NCBI RefSeq assembly: GCF_035918155.1
Contig: NZ_CP109327.1
Span: forward strand, 5,704,001-5,768,000
Source: Streptomyces sp. NBC_01591
Lineage (GTDB): Bacteria; Actinomycetota; Actinomycetes; Streptomycetales; Streptomycetaceae
Length of the DNA: 64,000 nt
Direction of reading: 5' to 3'
Positions 36,999-48,229 of this stretch are shown piece by piece. The position numbers and the translations under genes are program-made. Each line of letters opens with the position of its first letter. The first letter of the stretch is position 1. The notes under the pieces were generated by a model, which worked only from the letters and a program-made list of their open reading frames with translations, was not told where the DNA came from and did not search any database.

Positions 36999-38027
36999 TC
37001 AGCGCTTGGTCTTCGGGTCCAGTGCGTCACGCACCGAGTCGCCCAGCAGGTTGAAGGCGATGACGAAGATCACCATCGAGAGGCCGGGGAAGAGCATGAA
37101 CGTGATGTCGCTCTGGTAGACGTCCGATCCGCGCTGGATCATCACGCCCCAGTCGGGTGTCGGGTCGGTGAGACCGACGCCGAGGAAGGCGAGGCCCGCC
37201 TCCGCGGTGACGTACGCGGGCAGCGCGAGCGTGGCCTGGATCAGGATCGGCGTCCAGAGGTTGGGCAGCAGTTCCTTGAAGATGATCCGCGCCGGGGATG
37301 CGCCGGTCACCCTGGCGGCCTCGACGAACTCGCGCTCGCGCAGGGCGAGTACCTCGCCGCGCAGCAGTCGTGCGATGGAGGCCCAGCCGAAGGCCGTCAT
37401 GACCGAGATGAGGCTGACGACGGTCAGCCAGACCGGGGTGTTCTCCTCCGGGGAGACCAGGATCGAGAGCAGAACCGGCCAGAAGGCGATGAAGAAGAGC
37501 GTGGAGGGGAAGGCCAGCAGGATGTCGATGACCCGGCCCACGAAGTAGTCGGTCTTGCCGCCCAGATAACCCGCGGTGATACCGACGGCGATACCGATCA
37601 CCGTGACCAGCAAGGTGGTTGCCGCGGCGATGAGCAGCGAGTTGCGGATGCCGTAGAGCAGGAAGGTGAAGACGTCCCGGCCGAGTGACGGCTCGATTCC
37701 GAACCAGAAGTCGCCGCTGATACCGCCGTTGGGCAGCATGGGGGAACCGAAGTCGTCCAGCAGGCCGGGTTCGTTCTGCCCGTATGTCGTGTACGGGTCC
37801 TTGCCGTACAGCTTCGCGATCAGCGGTGCGCAGATGCCTATCACGAAGAAGAAAATGACCACATAGGCCGAAATCACGCCCGTACGGTCGCGCTTGAAAC
37901 GCAACCAGGCCATTTTGCCCGGTGAACGGCCGTTGCCACCCTTGGTCGCGGACGGGCCCGCTGTGGGCTGCGGCTTCGCATCCTCCACCTCAACGGGGGT
38001 GGCGGCTTGCGGGGTTGGAATCGTCAT
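36999..38027 (-). CDS. Oligopeptide ABC permease (DppC-type), operon 2 (BldKA-like)
   Basis: A 342-residue permease and the first gene of operon 2. It has a 45-residue Pro/Ala-rich cytoplasmic tail, then helices beginning VISAYVVIFFFVIGICAPLIA. A long periplasmic loop (about residues 75-115) holds DFWFGIEPSLGRDVF. The EAA-like loop is VEAARVTGASPARIIFKELLPN and the C-terminus GDSVRDALDPKTKR. Having a DppC-type permease ahead of the binding protein is the unusual order also known for the bldK operon. Confidence 0.93.
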   Translation of the reverse strand: MTIPTPQAATPVEVEDAKPQPTAGPSATKGGNGRSPGKMAWLRFKRDRTGVISAYVVIFFFVIGICAPLIAKLYGKDPYTTYGQNEPGLLDDFGSPMLPNGGISGDFWFGIEPSLGRDVFTFLLYGIRNSLLIAAATTLLVTVIGIAVGITAGYLGGKTDYFVGRVIDILLAFPSTLFFIAFWPVLLSILVSPEENTPVWLTVVSLISVMTAFGWASIARLLRGEVLALREREFVEAARVTGASPARIIFKELLPNLWTPILIQATLALPAYVTAEAGLAFLGVGLTDPTPDWGVMIQRGSDVYQSDITFMLFPGLSMVIFVIAFNLLGDSVRDALDPKTKR

Positions 38028-38497
38028 GGTGCTCCTGGCCCGGAGGGTCGAAGGACTCCGCAGGGCAACACCTACGGGCTACCCGGACTTTTTCAACGCA
38101 ATTCATGCAGGGTCAATGAATGTCCGACGCCCTTGGCACGCTCTTTGGAAATTTGACCAATCCATGACCTTTGGAAGGGCGTAGCTTTGCTTCCGTTTGG
38201 CTTTTTCGAAGGCGCGTTCGCGACTTAACGGGTGAACTCCGGCAATGAGTCCGATATGCGGGCGGGGTTGTCTCGGAATTCGTACATCCGGTCAGGTCGG
38301 CTCGCGGTCGATGCGCATTCGATGCGCGGCCGTTATCGCTCCGGTGCATGTCAGGTTCGCGCCCGGACTCCATTGCTCGCGAAGTGCCACTCGAATCGGC
38401 TCCGACGCGCCCGAATGGGTGGAGTAAATGTGCGTTACGTCCCTTGTGCGGTGATATTTGACCCTAAGTGAGACGGAGCACTACGAGGAGGCACTCC
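38028..38497. promoter_or_regulatory. 470-bp divergent regulatory region between peptide operons 2 and 3
   Basis: No gene is supported. The stretch is A/T-rich for this genome at 38090-38240 and must hold the promoters of operon 2 (-) and operon 3 (+). It contains a CTTTGGAA direct repeat with 26-bp period (38143-38150, 38169-38176). On the minus strand TTGACC occurs about 90 bp upstream of operon 2 without a good -10. GAGGAGG at 38485-38491 is the operon 3 ribosome-binding site. Confidence 0.5.
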
Positions 38498-40129
38498 ATG
38501 CGCGGAGCCACACAGGCCAAGTGGGCCGCATGTGCGGTGGTCGTCGCCCTGGCGGCGACGGCATGCGGCGGCGGAGGCAGTAGCGGTGGTGGCGGTGGGG
38601 CGAACGGAATCGTGAGCTCTTCCTGGGGTGACCCGCAGAACCCGCTCGAACCCGCGAACACCAACGAGGTGCAGGGCGGCAAGGTCCTCGACATGATCTT
38701 CCGGGGGCTCAAGAAGTACGACCCGAAGACCGGCGCGGCCACCGACATGCTCGCCGAGAAGATCGAGTCCAAGGACAACCAGAACTTCACGATCACCGTG
38801 AAGGACGGCTGGACCTTCAGCAACGGCGAGAAGATCACCGCGAAGTCGTTCGTGGACGCCTGGAACTACGGGGCGCAGCTGAAGAACAATCAGAAGAACG
38901 CCTACTTCTTCGGTTACATCGACGGTTACGACGAGGTCCACCCCGAATCCGGCAGCGCCACGGCCACCACGCTCTCCGGCCTCGAGGTCGTCAACGACAG
39001 GACGTTCACGGTCAAGCTGTCGCAGAAGTTCTCCCTCTGGCCGGACACCCTGGGCTACCCGGCCTTCGCCCCGCTTCCCAAGGCCTTCTTCACCGACCAC
39101 GCCGCCTGGGTGTCCAAGCCGATCGGCAACGGGCCGTACACCGTCGACAAGTACACCAAGGGCTCGTCGATGAACCTGCGCAAGTGGGACAAGTACCCCG
39201 GGGACGACAAGGCGCAGAACGGCGGCATCGACCTCAAGGTCTACACCGACAACAACACCGCCTACACGGACCTGACGGCCGGCAACCTCGACCTCGTCGA
39301 CGACGTGCCCGCCTCGCAGCTGAAGAACGTCAAGGCGGACCTCGGCGACCGGTACATCAACACCCCGGCCGGCATCATCCAGACCCTCGCCTTCCCCTTC
39401 TACGACAAGAAGTGGGACACCCCCGGCGGCATCAAGGTCCGCCAGGGCCTGTCGATGGCGATCAACCGCCGGCAGATCACCGATCAGATCTTCCAGAAGA
39501 CCCGCACCCCCGCCTCCGACTGGACCTCCCCGGTCCTCGGCGCGGACGGCGGCTTCAAGGAAGGGCTGTGCGGCGCGCCCTGCGAGTACAACGCGGCGAA
39601 CGCCAAGAAGCTGATCCAGGAGGGCGGCGGCATCCCCGGCGGCCAGCTCAAGATCTCGTACAACGGTGACACCGGCTCCCACAAGGAGTGGGTCGACGCC
39701 GTCTGCAACAGCATCAACAAGGTGATGGGCAACAACAAGGCGTGCGTCGGCGCCCCGGTCGGCACCTTCGCCGACTTCCGCAGCCAGGTCTCCCAGCAGA
39801 AGCTGACCGGCGCCTGGCGGGCCGGCTGGCAGATGGACTACCCGCTCATCCAGAACTTCCTGCAGCCCGTGTACTACACCGACGCCTCGTCCAACGACGG
39901 CAAGTGGAGCAACGAGCAGTTCGACGGGCTCGTCGACAAGGCCAACGCCGAGTCCGACAAGGCCAAGGCCGTGACGACCTTCCAGGACGCGGAGAAGGTC
40001 CTGGTCGCGCAGATGCCCGTCATCCCGCTCTGGTACCAGAACGGCAGCGCCGGCTACTCGGAGAACATCACCGACGTGTCGCTGAACCAGTTCAGCGTCC
40101 CCGTGTACGAGCAGATCAAGGTCAAGTGA
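38498..40129 (+). CDS. Oligopeptide-binding lipoprotein, operon 3
   Basis: A 543-residue family 5 binding protein starting MRGATQAKWAACAVVVALAATAC, with lipobox TAC and a Gly/Ser linker (GGGGSSGGGGG). The mature domain is close to operon 1's: SSWGDPQNPLEPANTNEVQGGKVL, WNYGAQLKNNQKN, PIGNGPYTVDKY and a C-terminal IPLWYQNGSAGYSENI. The ATG at 38498 has GAGGAGG 6 nt upstream. A 16-bp perfect hairpin separates it from the permease genes. It is most probably a duplicate of the operon 1 binding protein with a different peptide preference. Confidence 0.93.
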   Translation: MRGATQAKWAACAVVVALAATACGGGGSSGGGGGANGIVSSSWGDPQNPLEPANTNEVQGGKVLDMIFRGLKKYDPKTGAATDMLAEKIESKDNQNFTITVKDGWTFSNGEKITAKSFVDAWNYGAQLKNNQKNAYFFGYIDGYDEVHPESGSATATTLSGLEVVNDRTFTVKLSQKFSLWPDTLGYPAFAPLPKAFFTDHAAWVSKPIGNGPYTVDKYTKGSSMNLRKWDKYPGDDKAQNGGIDLKVYTDNNTAYTDLTAGNLDLVDDVPASQLKNVKADLGDRYINTPAGIIQTLAFPFYDKKWDTPGGIKVRQGLSMAINRRQITDQIFQKTRTPASDWTSPVLGADGGFKEGLCGAPCEYNAANAKKLIQEGGGIPGGQLKISYNGDTGSHKEWVDAVCNSINKVMGNNKACVGAPVGTFADFRSQVSQQKLTGAWRAGWQMDYPLIQNFLQPVYYTDASSNDGKWSNEQFDGLVDKANAESDKAKAVTTFQDAEKVLVAQMPVIPLWYQNGSAGYSENITDVSLNQFSVPVYEQIKVK

Positions 40130-40145
40130 CCCGTGGAGGGTCTTT

Positions 40146-40181
40146 CGTTTGGATCAGGCCGAGCCCGGCCTGATCCAAACG
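40146..40181 (+). terminator. Intercistronic hairpin after the operon 3 binding protein
   Basis: A perfect 16-bp stem, CGTTTGGATCAGGCCG (40146-40161) with its complement (40166-40181), and a 4-nt loop. It is positioned like the hairpin in operon 1. A nearly identical left arm recurs at 55547. Confidence 0.85.
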
Positions 40182-40300
40182 AGAGGCCCTGCGGCCGGGT
40201 GGCCGGTGCGCTCCTGGCGCCGGCCACCCGGCTTCCCCGTCCCCCGACGCGTCACTCCCCAGCCCTGAGCTTCTGACCCCCGCGACCCCCGGAGCCCTTC

Positions 40301-41224
40301 ATGGGACGTTATGTGATCCGGCGGCTGCTGCAGATGATCCCGGTCTTCTTCGGCGCCACGCTGTTGATCTTCCTCATGGTGAATGTGATGGGCGACCCCA
40401 TCGCGGGTCTCTGCGGCGACCGCCAGTGCGACCCGGCGACCGCAGCCCAACTCCGCTCGGAATTCGGCCTCGACAAGCCCGTCTGGCAGCAATACCTCAC
40501 CTACATGGGCAATGTCTTCACCGGCGACTTCGGCACCGCGTTCAACGGGCAGAAGGTCACCGAGCTGATGGCCACCGCCTTCCCCATCACGATCCGGCTC
40601 ACCGTCGTCGCGATCGTCTTCGAGGTCGTCATCGGCATCAGCCTCGGTGTCGTCACCGGTCTGCGCCGAGGCCGCCCCGTCGACACCACCGTGCTCATCC
40701 TGACTCTGGTCGTCATCTCCATCCCGACCTTCGTCACCGGCCTGCTGCTCCAGCTCCTCCTCGGAGTCGAGTGGGGCATCATCAAGCCCTCCGTCTCACC
40801 GGAGGCCCCCTTCAACGAGCTGCTGGTCCCCGGGCTCGTCCTCGCCTCGGTCTCCCTGGCGTACGTCACCCGGCTCACCCGGACCTCGATCGCCGAGAAC
40901 GCCCGCGCCGACTACGTCCGCACCGCCGTCGCCAAGGGGCTGCCCGGGCGCCGCGTCGTCATCCGGCACCTGCTGCGCAACTCGCTGATCCCGGTCGTCA
41001 CCTTCATCGGTACCGACGTGGGCGCCCTGATGGGCGGGGCGATCGTCACGGAGCGGATCTTCAACATCCACGGCGTCGGATACCAGCTCTACCAGGGCAT
41101 CCTGCGCCAGAACTCCCAGACCGTCGTCGGCTTCGTCACCATCCTCGTCCTCGTCTTCCTGGCGGCGAACCTGATCGTCGACCTGCTGTACGCCGTACTC
41201 GACCCGAGGATCCGCTATGCCTGA
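40301..41224 (+). CDS. Oligopeptide ABC permease (DppB-type), operon 3
   Basis: A 307-residue permease, MGRYVIRRLLQMIPVFFGATLLIF, followed by the DP box MGDPIAGLCG. The EAA-like loop is VRTAVAKGLPGRRVVIRHLLRNSLIPVVTF, nearly the same as in operon 1. The ATG at 40301 lies about 120 bp after the intercistronic hairpin. It overlaps the next gene by 8 nt. Confidence 0.94.
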   Translation: MGRYVIRRLLQMIPVFFGATLLIFLMVNVMGDPIAGLCGDRQCDPATAAQLRSEFGLDKPVWQQYLTYMGNVFTGDFGTAFNGQKVTELMATAFPITIRLTVVAIVFEVVIGISLGVVTGLRRGRPVDTTVLILTLVVISIPTFVTGLLLQLLLGVEWGIIKPSVSPEAPFNELLVPGLVLASVSLAYVTRLTRTSIAENARADYVRTAVAKGLPGRRVVIRHLLRNSLIPVVTFIGTDVGALMGGAIVTERIFNIHGVGYQLYQGILRQNSQTVVGFVTILVLVFLAANLIVDLLYAVLDPRIRYA

Positions 41225-42191
41225 GCAGACACCGGACGAGGCGATCTCGTCGGCCGGAGCAGGAGGCGTCATGGACCTCGCCCTGGAGGAGGGCACGACC
41301 CTCGAAAGGACACCGGGCGGCCCCGAGGGGACCGGCCCCGCCGAGAAGCCGCGCAGTCTGTGGTCCGACGCCTGGCGGGACCTGCGCCGCAACCCGGTCT
41401 TCATCATCTCCGCCCTGATCATCCTCTTCCTGGTGATCATCTCGATCTGGCCGTCGCTGATCGCCGACCAGGACCCCCTCAACTGCAACCTGGACAAGGC
41501 CCAGGAGGGCTCCCAGCCCGGACATCCCTTCGGCTTCGACGGACAGGGCTGCGACGTCTACACCCGTACCGTCTACGGGGCCAGGAACTCGGTGACCGTC
41601 GGCGTCTGCTCCACCCTCGGCGTCACCCTGCTCGGCGGCCTGCTCGGCGGCCTGGCCGGGTTCTTCGGCGGCCTGTCGGACTCGGTCCTCTCCCGCGTCA
41701 CCGACGTCTTCTTCGGCATCCCGGTGGTCCTCGGCGGCCTGGTCTTCCTCTCCGTGGTCACCAGCTCCACCGTCTGGCCGGTGATCGGCTTCATCGTGCT
41801 GCTGGGCTGGCCGCAGATCGCCCGTATCGCCCGCGGCTCCGTGATCACCGTCAAACAGAACGACTACGTACAGGCGGCGCGGGCGCTCGGCGCCTCCAAC
41901 TCGCGGATGATGCTGCGCCACATCGCCCCGAACGCCATCGCACCGGTGATCGTCGTCGCGACCATCGCGCTCGGTACGTACATCTCGCTGGAGGCGACCC
42001 TCTCGTTCCTCGGCGTCGGCCTGAAACCGCCGGCCGTCTCCTGGGGCATCGACATCTCCGCCGCGTCCCAGTACATCCGCAACGCCCCGCACATGCTGCT
42101 CTGGCCCGCCGGAGCCCTGGCGGTCACCGTGCTCGCCTTCATCATGCTCGGCGACGCGGTGCGCGACGCCCTCGACCCCAAGCTGCGCTGA
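41217..42191 (+). CDS. Oligopeptide ABC permease (DppC-type), operon 3
   Basis: A 324-residue permease with a 60-residue acidic N-terminal tail and a first helix PVFIISALIILFLVIISIWP. The periplasmic loop is FGFDGQGCDVYTRTVYG. The EAA loop is VQAARALGASNSRMMLRHIAPN and the C-terminus GDAVRDALDPKLR is shared with operon 1. Coupled to the upstream gene by an 8-nt overlap. Confidence 0.94.
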   Translation: MPEQTPDEAISSAGAGGVMDLALEEGTTLERTPGGPEGTGPAEKPRSLWSDAWRDLRRNPVFIISALIILFLVIISIWPSLIADQDPLNCNLDKAQEGSQPGHPFGFDGQGCDVYTRTVYGARNSVTVGVCSTLGVTLLGGLLGGLAGFFGGLSDSVLSRVTDVFFGIPVVLGGLVFLSVVTSSTVWPVIGFIVLLGWPQIARIARGSVITVKQNDYVQAARALGASNSRMMLRHIAPNAIAPVIVVATIALGTYISLEATLSFLGVGLKPPAVSWGIDISAASQYIRNAPHMLLWPAGALAVTVLAFIMLGDAVRDALDPKLR

Positions 42192-42204
42192 GGAGCCCGC
42201 TGCC

Positions 42205-43171
42205 ATGTTGCTCGAAGTGCGCGATCTGCACGTGGAGTTCCACACCCGCGACGGAGTGGCCAAGGCCGTCAACGGGGTCAACTACTCGGTGGCCGAGGGC
42301 GAGACGCTGGCCGTCCTCGGCGAGTCCGGCTCCGGTAAGTCGGTCACCGCCCAGGCCGTCATGGGCATTCTCGACATGCCCCCGGGAAAGATCAGCGGCG
42401 GCGAGATCCTCTTCAAGGACCGCGATCTGCTGAAGATGAAGAAGGACGAGCGCCGGAAGATCCGCGGCCAGGAGATGGCCATGATCTTCCAGGACGCGCT
42501 CTCCTCCCTCAACCCCGTGCTCAGCGTGGGGGAGCAGCTCGGCGAGATGTTCGTCGTCCACCGCGGGATGTCCCACAAGGACGCGAAGCTGAAGGCCGTC
42601 GAGCTGATGGACCGGGTCCGTATCCCGGCGGCGAAGGAACGCGTCGGGAACTTCCCGCACCAGTTCTCCGGCGGCATGCGCCAGCGCATCATGATCGCCA
42701 TGGCGATGGCGCTGGAGCCCTCGCTGATCATCGCGGACGAACCCACCACCGCCCTCGACGTGACCGTCCAGGCCCAGGTGATGGACCTGCTCGCCGAGCT
42801 CCAGCGCGAGCTGAACATGGGCCTGATCCTGATCACCCACGACCTGGGCGTGGTCGCGGACGTCGCCGACAAGATCGCCGTGATGTACGCGGGCCGGATC
42901 GTCGAATCCGCCCCGGTCCACGAGATCTACCGGGCGCCCGCCCACCCGTACACCAAGGGCCTGCTCCAGTCGATCCCGCGCCTGGACCAGAAGGGCCGGG
43001 AGCTGTACGCGATCAAGGGCCTGCCGCCCAACCTGCTGCACATCCCGCCCGGCTGCGCCTTCAACCCGCGTTGCCCGATGGCCCAGGAGATCTGCCGGGG
43101 CGAGGTGCCGCCGCTGTTCGAGGTGGCCGAGCACCGCAAGAGCGCCTGCTACTTCTGGAAGGAGACGCTCG

Positions 43172-43182
<11 letters not shown>
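42205..43182 (+). CDS. Oligopeptide ABC ATPase (DppD-type), operon 3
   Basis: A 325-residue ATPase starting directly at the ABC domain, [20 protein letters not shown]. The opening is the same as operon 1's after removal of its N-terminal extension. Walker A is GESGSGKS, signature SGGMRQR, Walker [13 protein letters not shown], and the C-terminal extension has [16 protein letters not shown]. Its last 11 nt overlap the next gene. Confidence 0.94.
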
Positions 43183-44419
<1,237 letters not shown>

Positions 44420-44614
44420 CCGCGGACACGTTAACGCCTGGGCAACTCGGCCGTCTCACGTCCGATATACGAACCGGCCAGCATGGTCGGCGTACGGCCG
44501 TGCGGGTGCCGTGTACCGGCCGGGAGGCCGCAAGTCCCCCGGCCGGTTGCCCGTTTGCGCACCACGCCGACGAACCCCTTGTCCGGTGGACAGGCACGGT
44601 GGAGTATCGCTCGG

Positions 44615-45616
44615 GTGATACTCACTCGGGGGGCAAGGGTCACCGGCGCCGTTCTCTGCGCCGCGCTCGCGCTGATCGTCGCGGGCTGGCTCGTGCGGGA
44701 CGTCAGGGCCGCCGGTGACATCGGACTGTTGTGGCGCTACTGGGCCGGCTACTACGACCCGCGACTCCCTCTGCTGCCCGCGACCTCGGCGTACGACGTG
44801 GTGCTGCTCGTGGTGTACCTCGTCGCCGCCGTCGCGTCCCTGCGCGCGTCGGTGGCAGCCGCCGCGCTGGTCGCGACCGGAGTGGTCACGATCGTCCTGC
44901 GGCTTCCCGGGCTCTGGAACATCGGCGAGTCCCGGATGAACGCCCGGTTCACCGACGATCTCCGTACCCGTGCCCTGCTCTGCGCCTTCGTGGCGCTCGC
45001 GGCGGGCATCGCGCTGATCATCACCGCGGGGGCCGGCCGCAGGGCGGCGCGCGACTTCTCCGAACGCGGCCCGGCCTGGCCGGGTCAGGGCGCGGGCGTG
45101 ATCGCTTTCCTGTTCCTCGGTGCGGCGGGAGCGGTCGTGATCGCCTGGGAGATCCGCCAGGCGACGCAGATCTCCGCCATCTACCCCGACTGGTTCCTGG
45201 GCGGGGACCGGGTCATGCAGGGGCTGATCGACCCGCCGCCCGGCTGGTTCTCGGCGGTCCTGGCGCTGCTCTGCCTGTTCGCGGGTGTGAGCGCGGTCTG
45301 CCGCGCCGTGCACGCGCGGCCGTTCGGCCTGATCGCCGCCGCGCTGCTGCTGCTCGGCGGGGTGCTGGGGGTGGCCCGCACGGTGCACTACGAGCTGCTG
45401 GACCGCTTCGGCGATCTGCCCGTCGAAACCCAACTCATCGTGGTGACGGGGTTCTTCGAGGCGATCGCCGGTGCCGTGGTGCTGCTGGCGCTGGCCCGGC
45501 CGGGCCCCGGAGATCCCCCCGCCCTGCCCAACCAGGGCTACGGGCAGGGGTACGGCTATCCGCGGCCCGGCGTATTCGGGCCGCCGCCCCCGTCCCAGCC
45601 GCCGCCCGGCTGGTGA
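44615..45616 (+). CDS. Integral membrane protein of unknown function
   Basis: About 333 residues with six to seven predicted helices (for example VTGAVLCAALALIVAGWLV, SAYDVVLLVVYLVAAVASL, GVIAFLFLGAAGAVVIAW, FGLIAAALLLLGGVLG). The tail is Pro/Gly/Tyr-rich (YGQGYGYPRPGVFGPPPPSQPPPGW). I do not recognise a family. The GTG at 44615 with GGAG 10 nt upstream is chosen because it sits just before the first helix; a start as far upstream as 44483 is possible. It lies downstream of operon 3 on the same strand, with about 195 bp between, and converges on the peptidase gene. Confidence 0.65.
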   Translation: MILTRGARVTGAVLCAALALIVAGWLVRDVRAAGDIGLLWRYWAGYYDPRLPLLPATSAYDVVLLVVYLVAAVASLRASVAAAALVATGVVTIVLRLPGLWNIGESRMNARFTDDLRTRALLCAFVALAAGIALIITAGAGRRAARDFSERGPAWPGQGAGVIAFLFLGAAGAVVIAWEIRQATQISAIYPDWFLGGDRVMQGLIDPPPGWFSAVLALLCLFAGVSAVCRAVHARPFGLIAAALLLLGGVLGVARTVHYELLDRFGDLPVETQLIVVTGFFEAIAGAVVLLALARPGPGDPPALPNQGYGQGYGYPRPGVFGPPPPSQPPPGW

Positions 45617-45631
45617 CGGGGAGGCCGGCCG

Positions 45632-45658
45632 GGATCAGGGCCTGCCCGACCCTGATCC
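45632..45658. terminator. Hairpin between convergent genes
   Basis: GGATCAGGG (45632-45640) pairs with CCCTGATCC (45650-45658) with a 9-nt loop, between the membrane-protein gene and the peptidase gene. Confidence 0.65.
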
Positions 45659-45670
45659 GCCGGACAGGCC

Positions 45671-47803
45671 CTATTCGGCCAGCCCCAACGACCGCTTCAG
45701 GAAGTCGACCTGAAGCAGCAGCAGGTTCTCCGCCACCTGCTCCTGCGGCGTCATGTGCGTCACCCCGCTGAGCGGCAGCACCTCGTGCGGGCGCCCGGCC
45801 GAGAGCAGCGCCGACGACAGCCGGAGCGAGTGCGCGACCACCACGTTGTCGTCCGCGAGGCCGTGCACGATCATCATCGGCCGCACCTGGTCGGCGACCT
45901 CCGAGAGGCCCTCGTCCGTGATCACCGAGTTGTGCGCGTACACCTCGGGCTGCTCCGCCGGGTCGCCGAGATAGCGCTCGGTGTAGTGGGTGTCGTACAG
46001 CCGCTGATCGGTCACCGGGGCGCCGACCACCGCCGCGTGGAAGACATCGGGCCGGCGCGTCACGGCCAGGGCCGCCAGGTATCCGCCGAACGACCAGCCG
46101 CGGATCGCGACCTTGCCGAGGTCCAGCGGGAACCGGTCCGCGAGGGCGTGCAGCGCATCGACCTGGTCGTCCACGGAGAGCACGAGATTGTTCTTGACCG
46201 CCTTCTCCCAGCCCGGGGTACGCCCCGGAGTGCCCCGGCCGTCCGCGACCACGACCGCGAAGCCCTGGTTGGCGAACCACTGCGACGTCAGATGCGGATT
46301 GTGGGCGGCGACCACCCGGCGGCCGTGCGGTCCGCCGTACGGATCCATCAGTACCGGAAGCGGGCCGTCCGACTCGTTGTACCCCTCGGGGAGCAGCACG
46401 GCGCACGGAATTCGCCGTGCGCCCCCCTCGGTGAGGCGCACCCGTGCGGAGAGCACCGGCTCCTCGGCATGGCTCGTCACGGTGGTGATCGGCTTGCCGT
46501 CCCGGAACACCTCGGCACGGGCTCCCGGCCGCTCCGGGGAGTGGGTGACCAGCACCGTCACCCCGCCCGCGCGGACCGCCGAGTGCACCCCGGCCCCTTC
46601 GGAGACCCGCTCGACGCCCAGCTCGTTGACCCGGTAGACGTGGGTCTCGCCGATCTCCGGTTCGGCCGCCTCCTCACCGGCCGTGGCCGACACCAGGATG
46701 TCCGACTCACCGATGTCCAGCACCGCCCGGAGCTGCAACTGTGCCCCGGTCAGCAGCCGGTCGCCGACCGCGAGCACCCGCGCCCCGCCCTCGTCCGCGA
46801 TCCGCACCAGCCGGCCGTCCGGCGCCCAGGCGGGCACACCGGGGAAGATTTCCAGCCAAACCGGGTCCTCGTCGGCATGCACCGTCCGCGTCGAACCCGT
46901 CTCCGGGTCCACCGCGAGGAAGCGGTGGCTCCGCTGGTCGCGGGACTGCACCAGCAGCAGCGGCGCCCCGGCCGACGACCAGTGCACCTGCGCCAGATAG
47001 GGGTGGCGTGCCCGGTCCCAGACCACTTCGGTACGGGCGCCGTCCAGGCCCAGCACGAAGAGCCGCACCTCGGCGTTGGGCGTCCCCGCCGCCGGGTAGG
47101 CGACCTCGGCGGGCCTGCGGTCCGGGTGCGCGGGGTCCGCGATCCACCACCGCCGCACGGGGCTGTTGTCGACCCGGGCGACCAGCAGCCGGTCCGACTC
47201 CGGCGACCACCAGAAGCCCCGCGAACGCTGCATCTCCTCGGCCGCGATGAACTCCGCGAGACCGTACGAGACATCGTCCCCGTCGGGCTCGGCGAGCGCC
47301 CGGTCCCCGTCGCCCTCCGCGCCCACGACGCGCAATGCACCCTTGGACACATATGCGATGTGTCGTCCGTCCGGTGACGGCCTCGGGTCGATCACCGGGC
47401 CCGGAACCGGCAGCGCACGTGCCGTACCCGCCCGCAGTTCGGCGACGTACACCTTCCCGGAGAGCGCGAAGGCGGCCAACTCGGCCGTCGCGTCGACCGC
47501 GTAGCCGACGATCCCCGAGGACCCCTCGCGGCTGCGCTCGCGACGGGCCCGTTCCTGGGCCGACAGCCGCTCCGCCGAACCGCCCAGCAGGGCCACGGGG
47601 TCGGCGACCACGCGTTCCTTCGGCGCTCCGTCCTTCGGCAGGTCGAGCACCCACAGCCGGCCCGACCGGTCCGTACCGGAGCCGGACCGAAGGAAGATCA
47701 CCCGCTCCCCGTCGGGGGAAACGGTGAACGACCGAGGGGCGCCGAGGGTGAATCGCATCGTCCTGGCGTGCTGACGGGGAAAGGAGATCTGCTGCGAAGT
47801 CAT
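45671..47803 (-). CDS. S9 family prolyl-dipeptidyl peptidase (DPP-IV type)
   Basis: A 710-residue serine peptidase without signal peptide. An N-terminal beta-propeller covers about residues 20-430 and includes the double-Glu motif AEEMQRSRGFWWSPE, which binds the substrate's free N-terminus in DPP-IV enzymes. The C-terminal alpha/beta hydrolase has Ser in GWSFGGYL, Asp in HGLADDNV and His in GVTHMTP. It removes X-Pro dipeptides from peptides. Its place next to three peptide importers fits intracellular breakdown of imported peptides. Transcription is opposite to operon 3. Confidence 0.92.
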   Translation of the reverse strand: MTSQQISFPRQHARTMRFTLGAPRSFTVSPDGERVIFLRSGSGTDRSGRLWVLDLPKDGAPKERVVADPVALLGGSAERLSAQERARRERSREGSSGIVGYAVDATAELAAFALSGKVYVAELRAGTARALPVPGPVIDPRPSPDGRHIAYVSKGALRVVGAEGDGDRALAEPDGDDVSYGLAEFIAAEEMQRSRGFWWSPESDRLLVARVDNSPVRRWWIADPAHPDRRPAEVAYPAAGTPNAEVRLFVLGLDGARTEVVWDRARHPYLAQVHWSSAGAPLLLVQSRDQRSHRFLAVDPETGSTRTVHADEDPVWLEIFPGVPAWAPDGRLVRIADEGGARVLAVGDRLLTGAQLQLRAVLDIGESDILVSATAGEEAAEPEIGETHVYRVNELGVERVSEGAGVHSAVRAGGVTVLVTHSPERPGARAEVFRDGKPITTVTSHAEEPVLSARVRLTEGGARRIPCAVLLPEGYNESDGPLPVLMDPYGGPHGRRVVAAHNPHLTSQWFANQGFAVVVADGRGTPGRTPGWEKAVKNNLVLSVDDQVDALHALADRFPLDLGKVAIRGWSFGGYLAALAVTRRPDVFHAAVVGAPVTDQRLYDTHYTERYLGDPAEQPEVYAHNSVITDEGLSEVADQVRPMMIVHGLADDNVVVAHSLRLSSALLSAGRPHEVLPLSGVTHMTPQEQVAENLLLLQVDFLKRSLGLAE

Positions 47804-47968
47804 GCACCGAACCTAGTCCCCGACCGCCCGGTCGTGCGCCCCTCGTGCTGCTGTGCCCCGATCAATGCGTTGCGACGGATAGTTATGATCCGTAGCGCTC
47901 GGTGGGTAAGAACCTGCTGGCTCCATGTGTGCTGCCCGTCCCGACCGTACTGATGGAGGTGAACCGCC

Positions 47969-48163
47969 GTGGCACTCTCGATTTCGGCGGTGGTGCTGCT
48001 GGCGATCGTCGTCTTCCTGCTGATCCGGAAATCCGGACTGAAGGGCGGACATGCGGTGGTCTGCGCACTGCTCGGTTTCTATCTCGCCAGCTCGTCGATC
48101 GCGCCGAGCATCTCGAACCTGACCACGAATGTGGCCGGCATGATCGGAAGCCTCAAGTTCTGA
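47969..48163 (+). CDS. Small membrane protein (64 residues)
   Basis: The GTG at 47969 has a perfect GGAGGTG 7 nt upstream, which supports this as a real small gene. It encodes MALSISAVVLLAIVVFLLIRKSG, one helix, then a second moderately hydrophobic segment (HAVVCALLGFYLASSSIAPSI) and the tail VAGMIGSLKF. I do not recognise a function. It lies between the peptidase (divergent) and mshB, in a place where Streptomyces relatives usually carry a similar small ORF (from memory). Confidence 0.75.
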   Translation: MALSISAVVLLAIVVFLLIRKSGLKGGHAVVCALLGFYLASSSIAPSISNLTTNVAGMIGSLKF

Positions 48164-48229
48164 GGCCCGGCTCGGCGGCGACAGGTGCGCGGGCGGTGAT
48201 CGGTGCGCCCGGCTCGTAGGGTGGTCCCC

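Noticed and set aside
38143..38187. Promoter for operon 3 with TTGACC at 38153
   Set aside because: No -10 hexamer at a usual distance; the nearest TAGCTT is 23 bp away.
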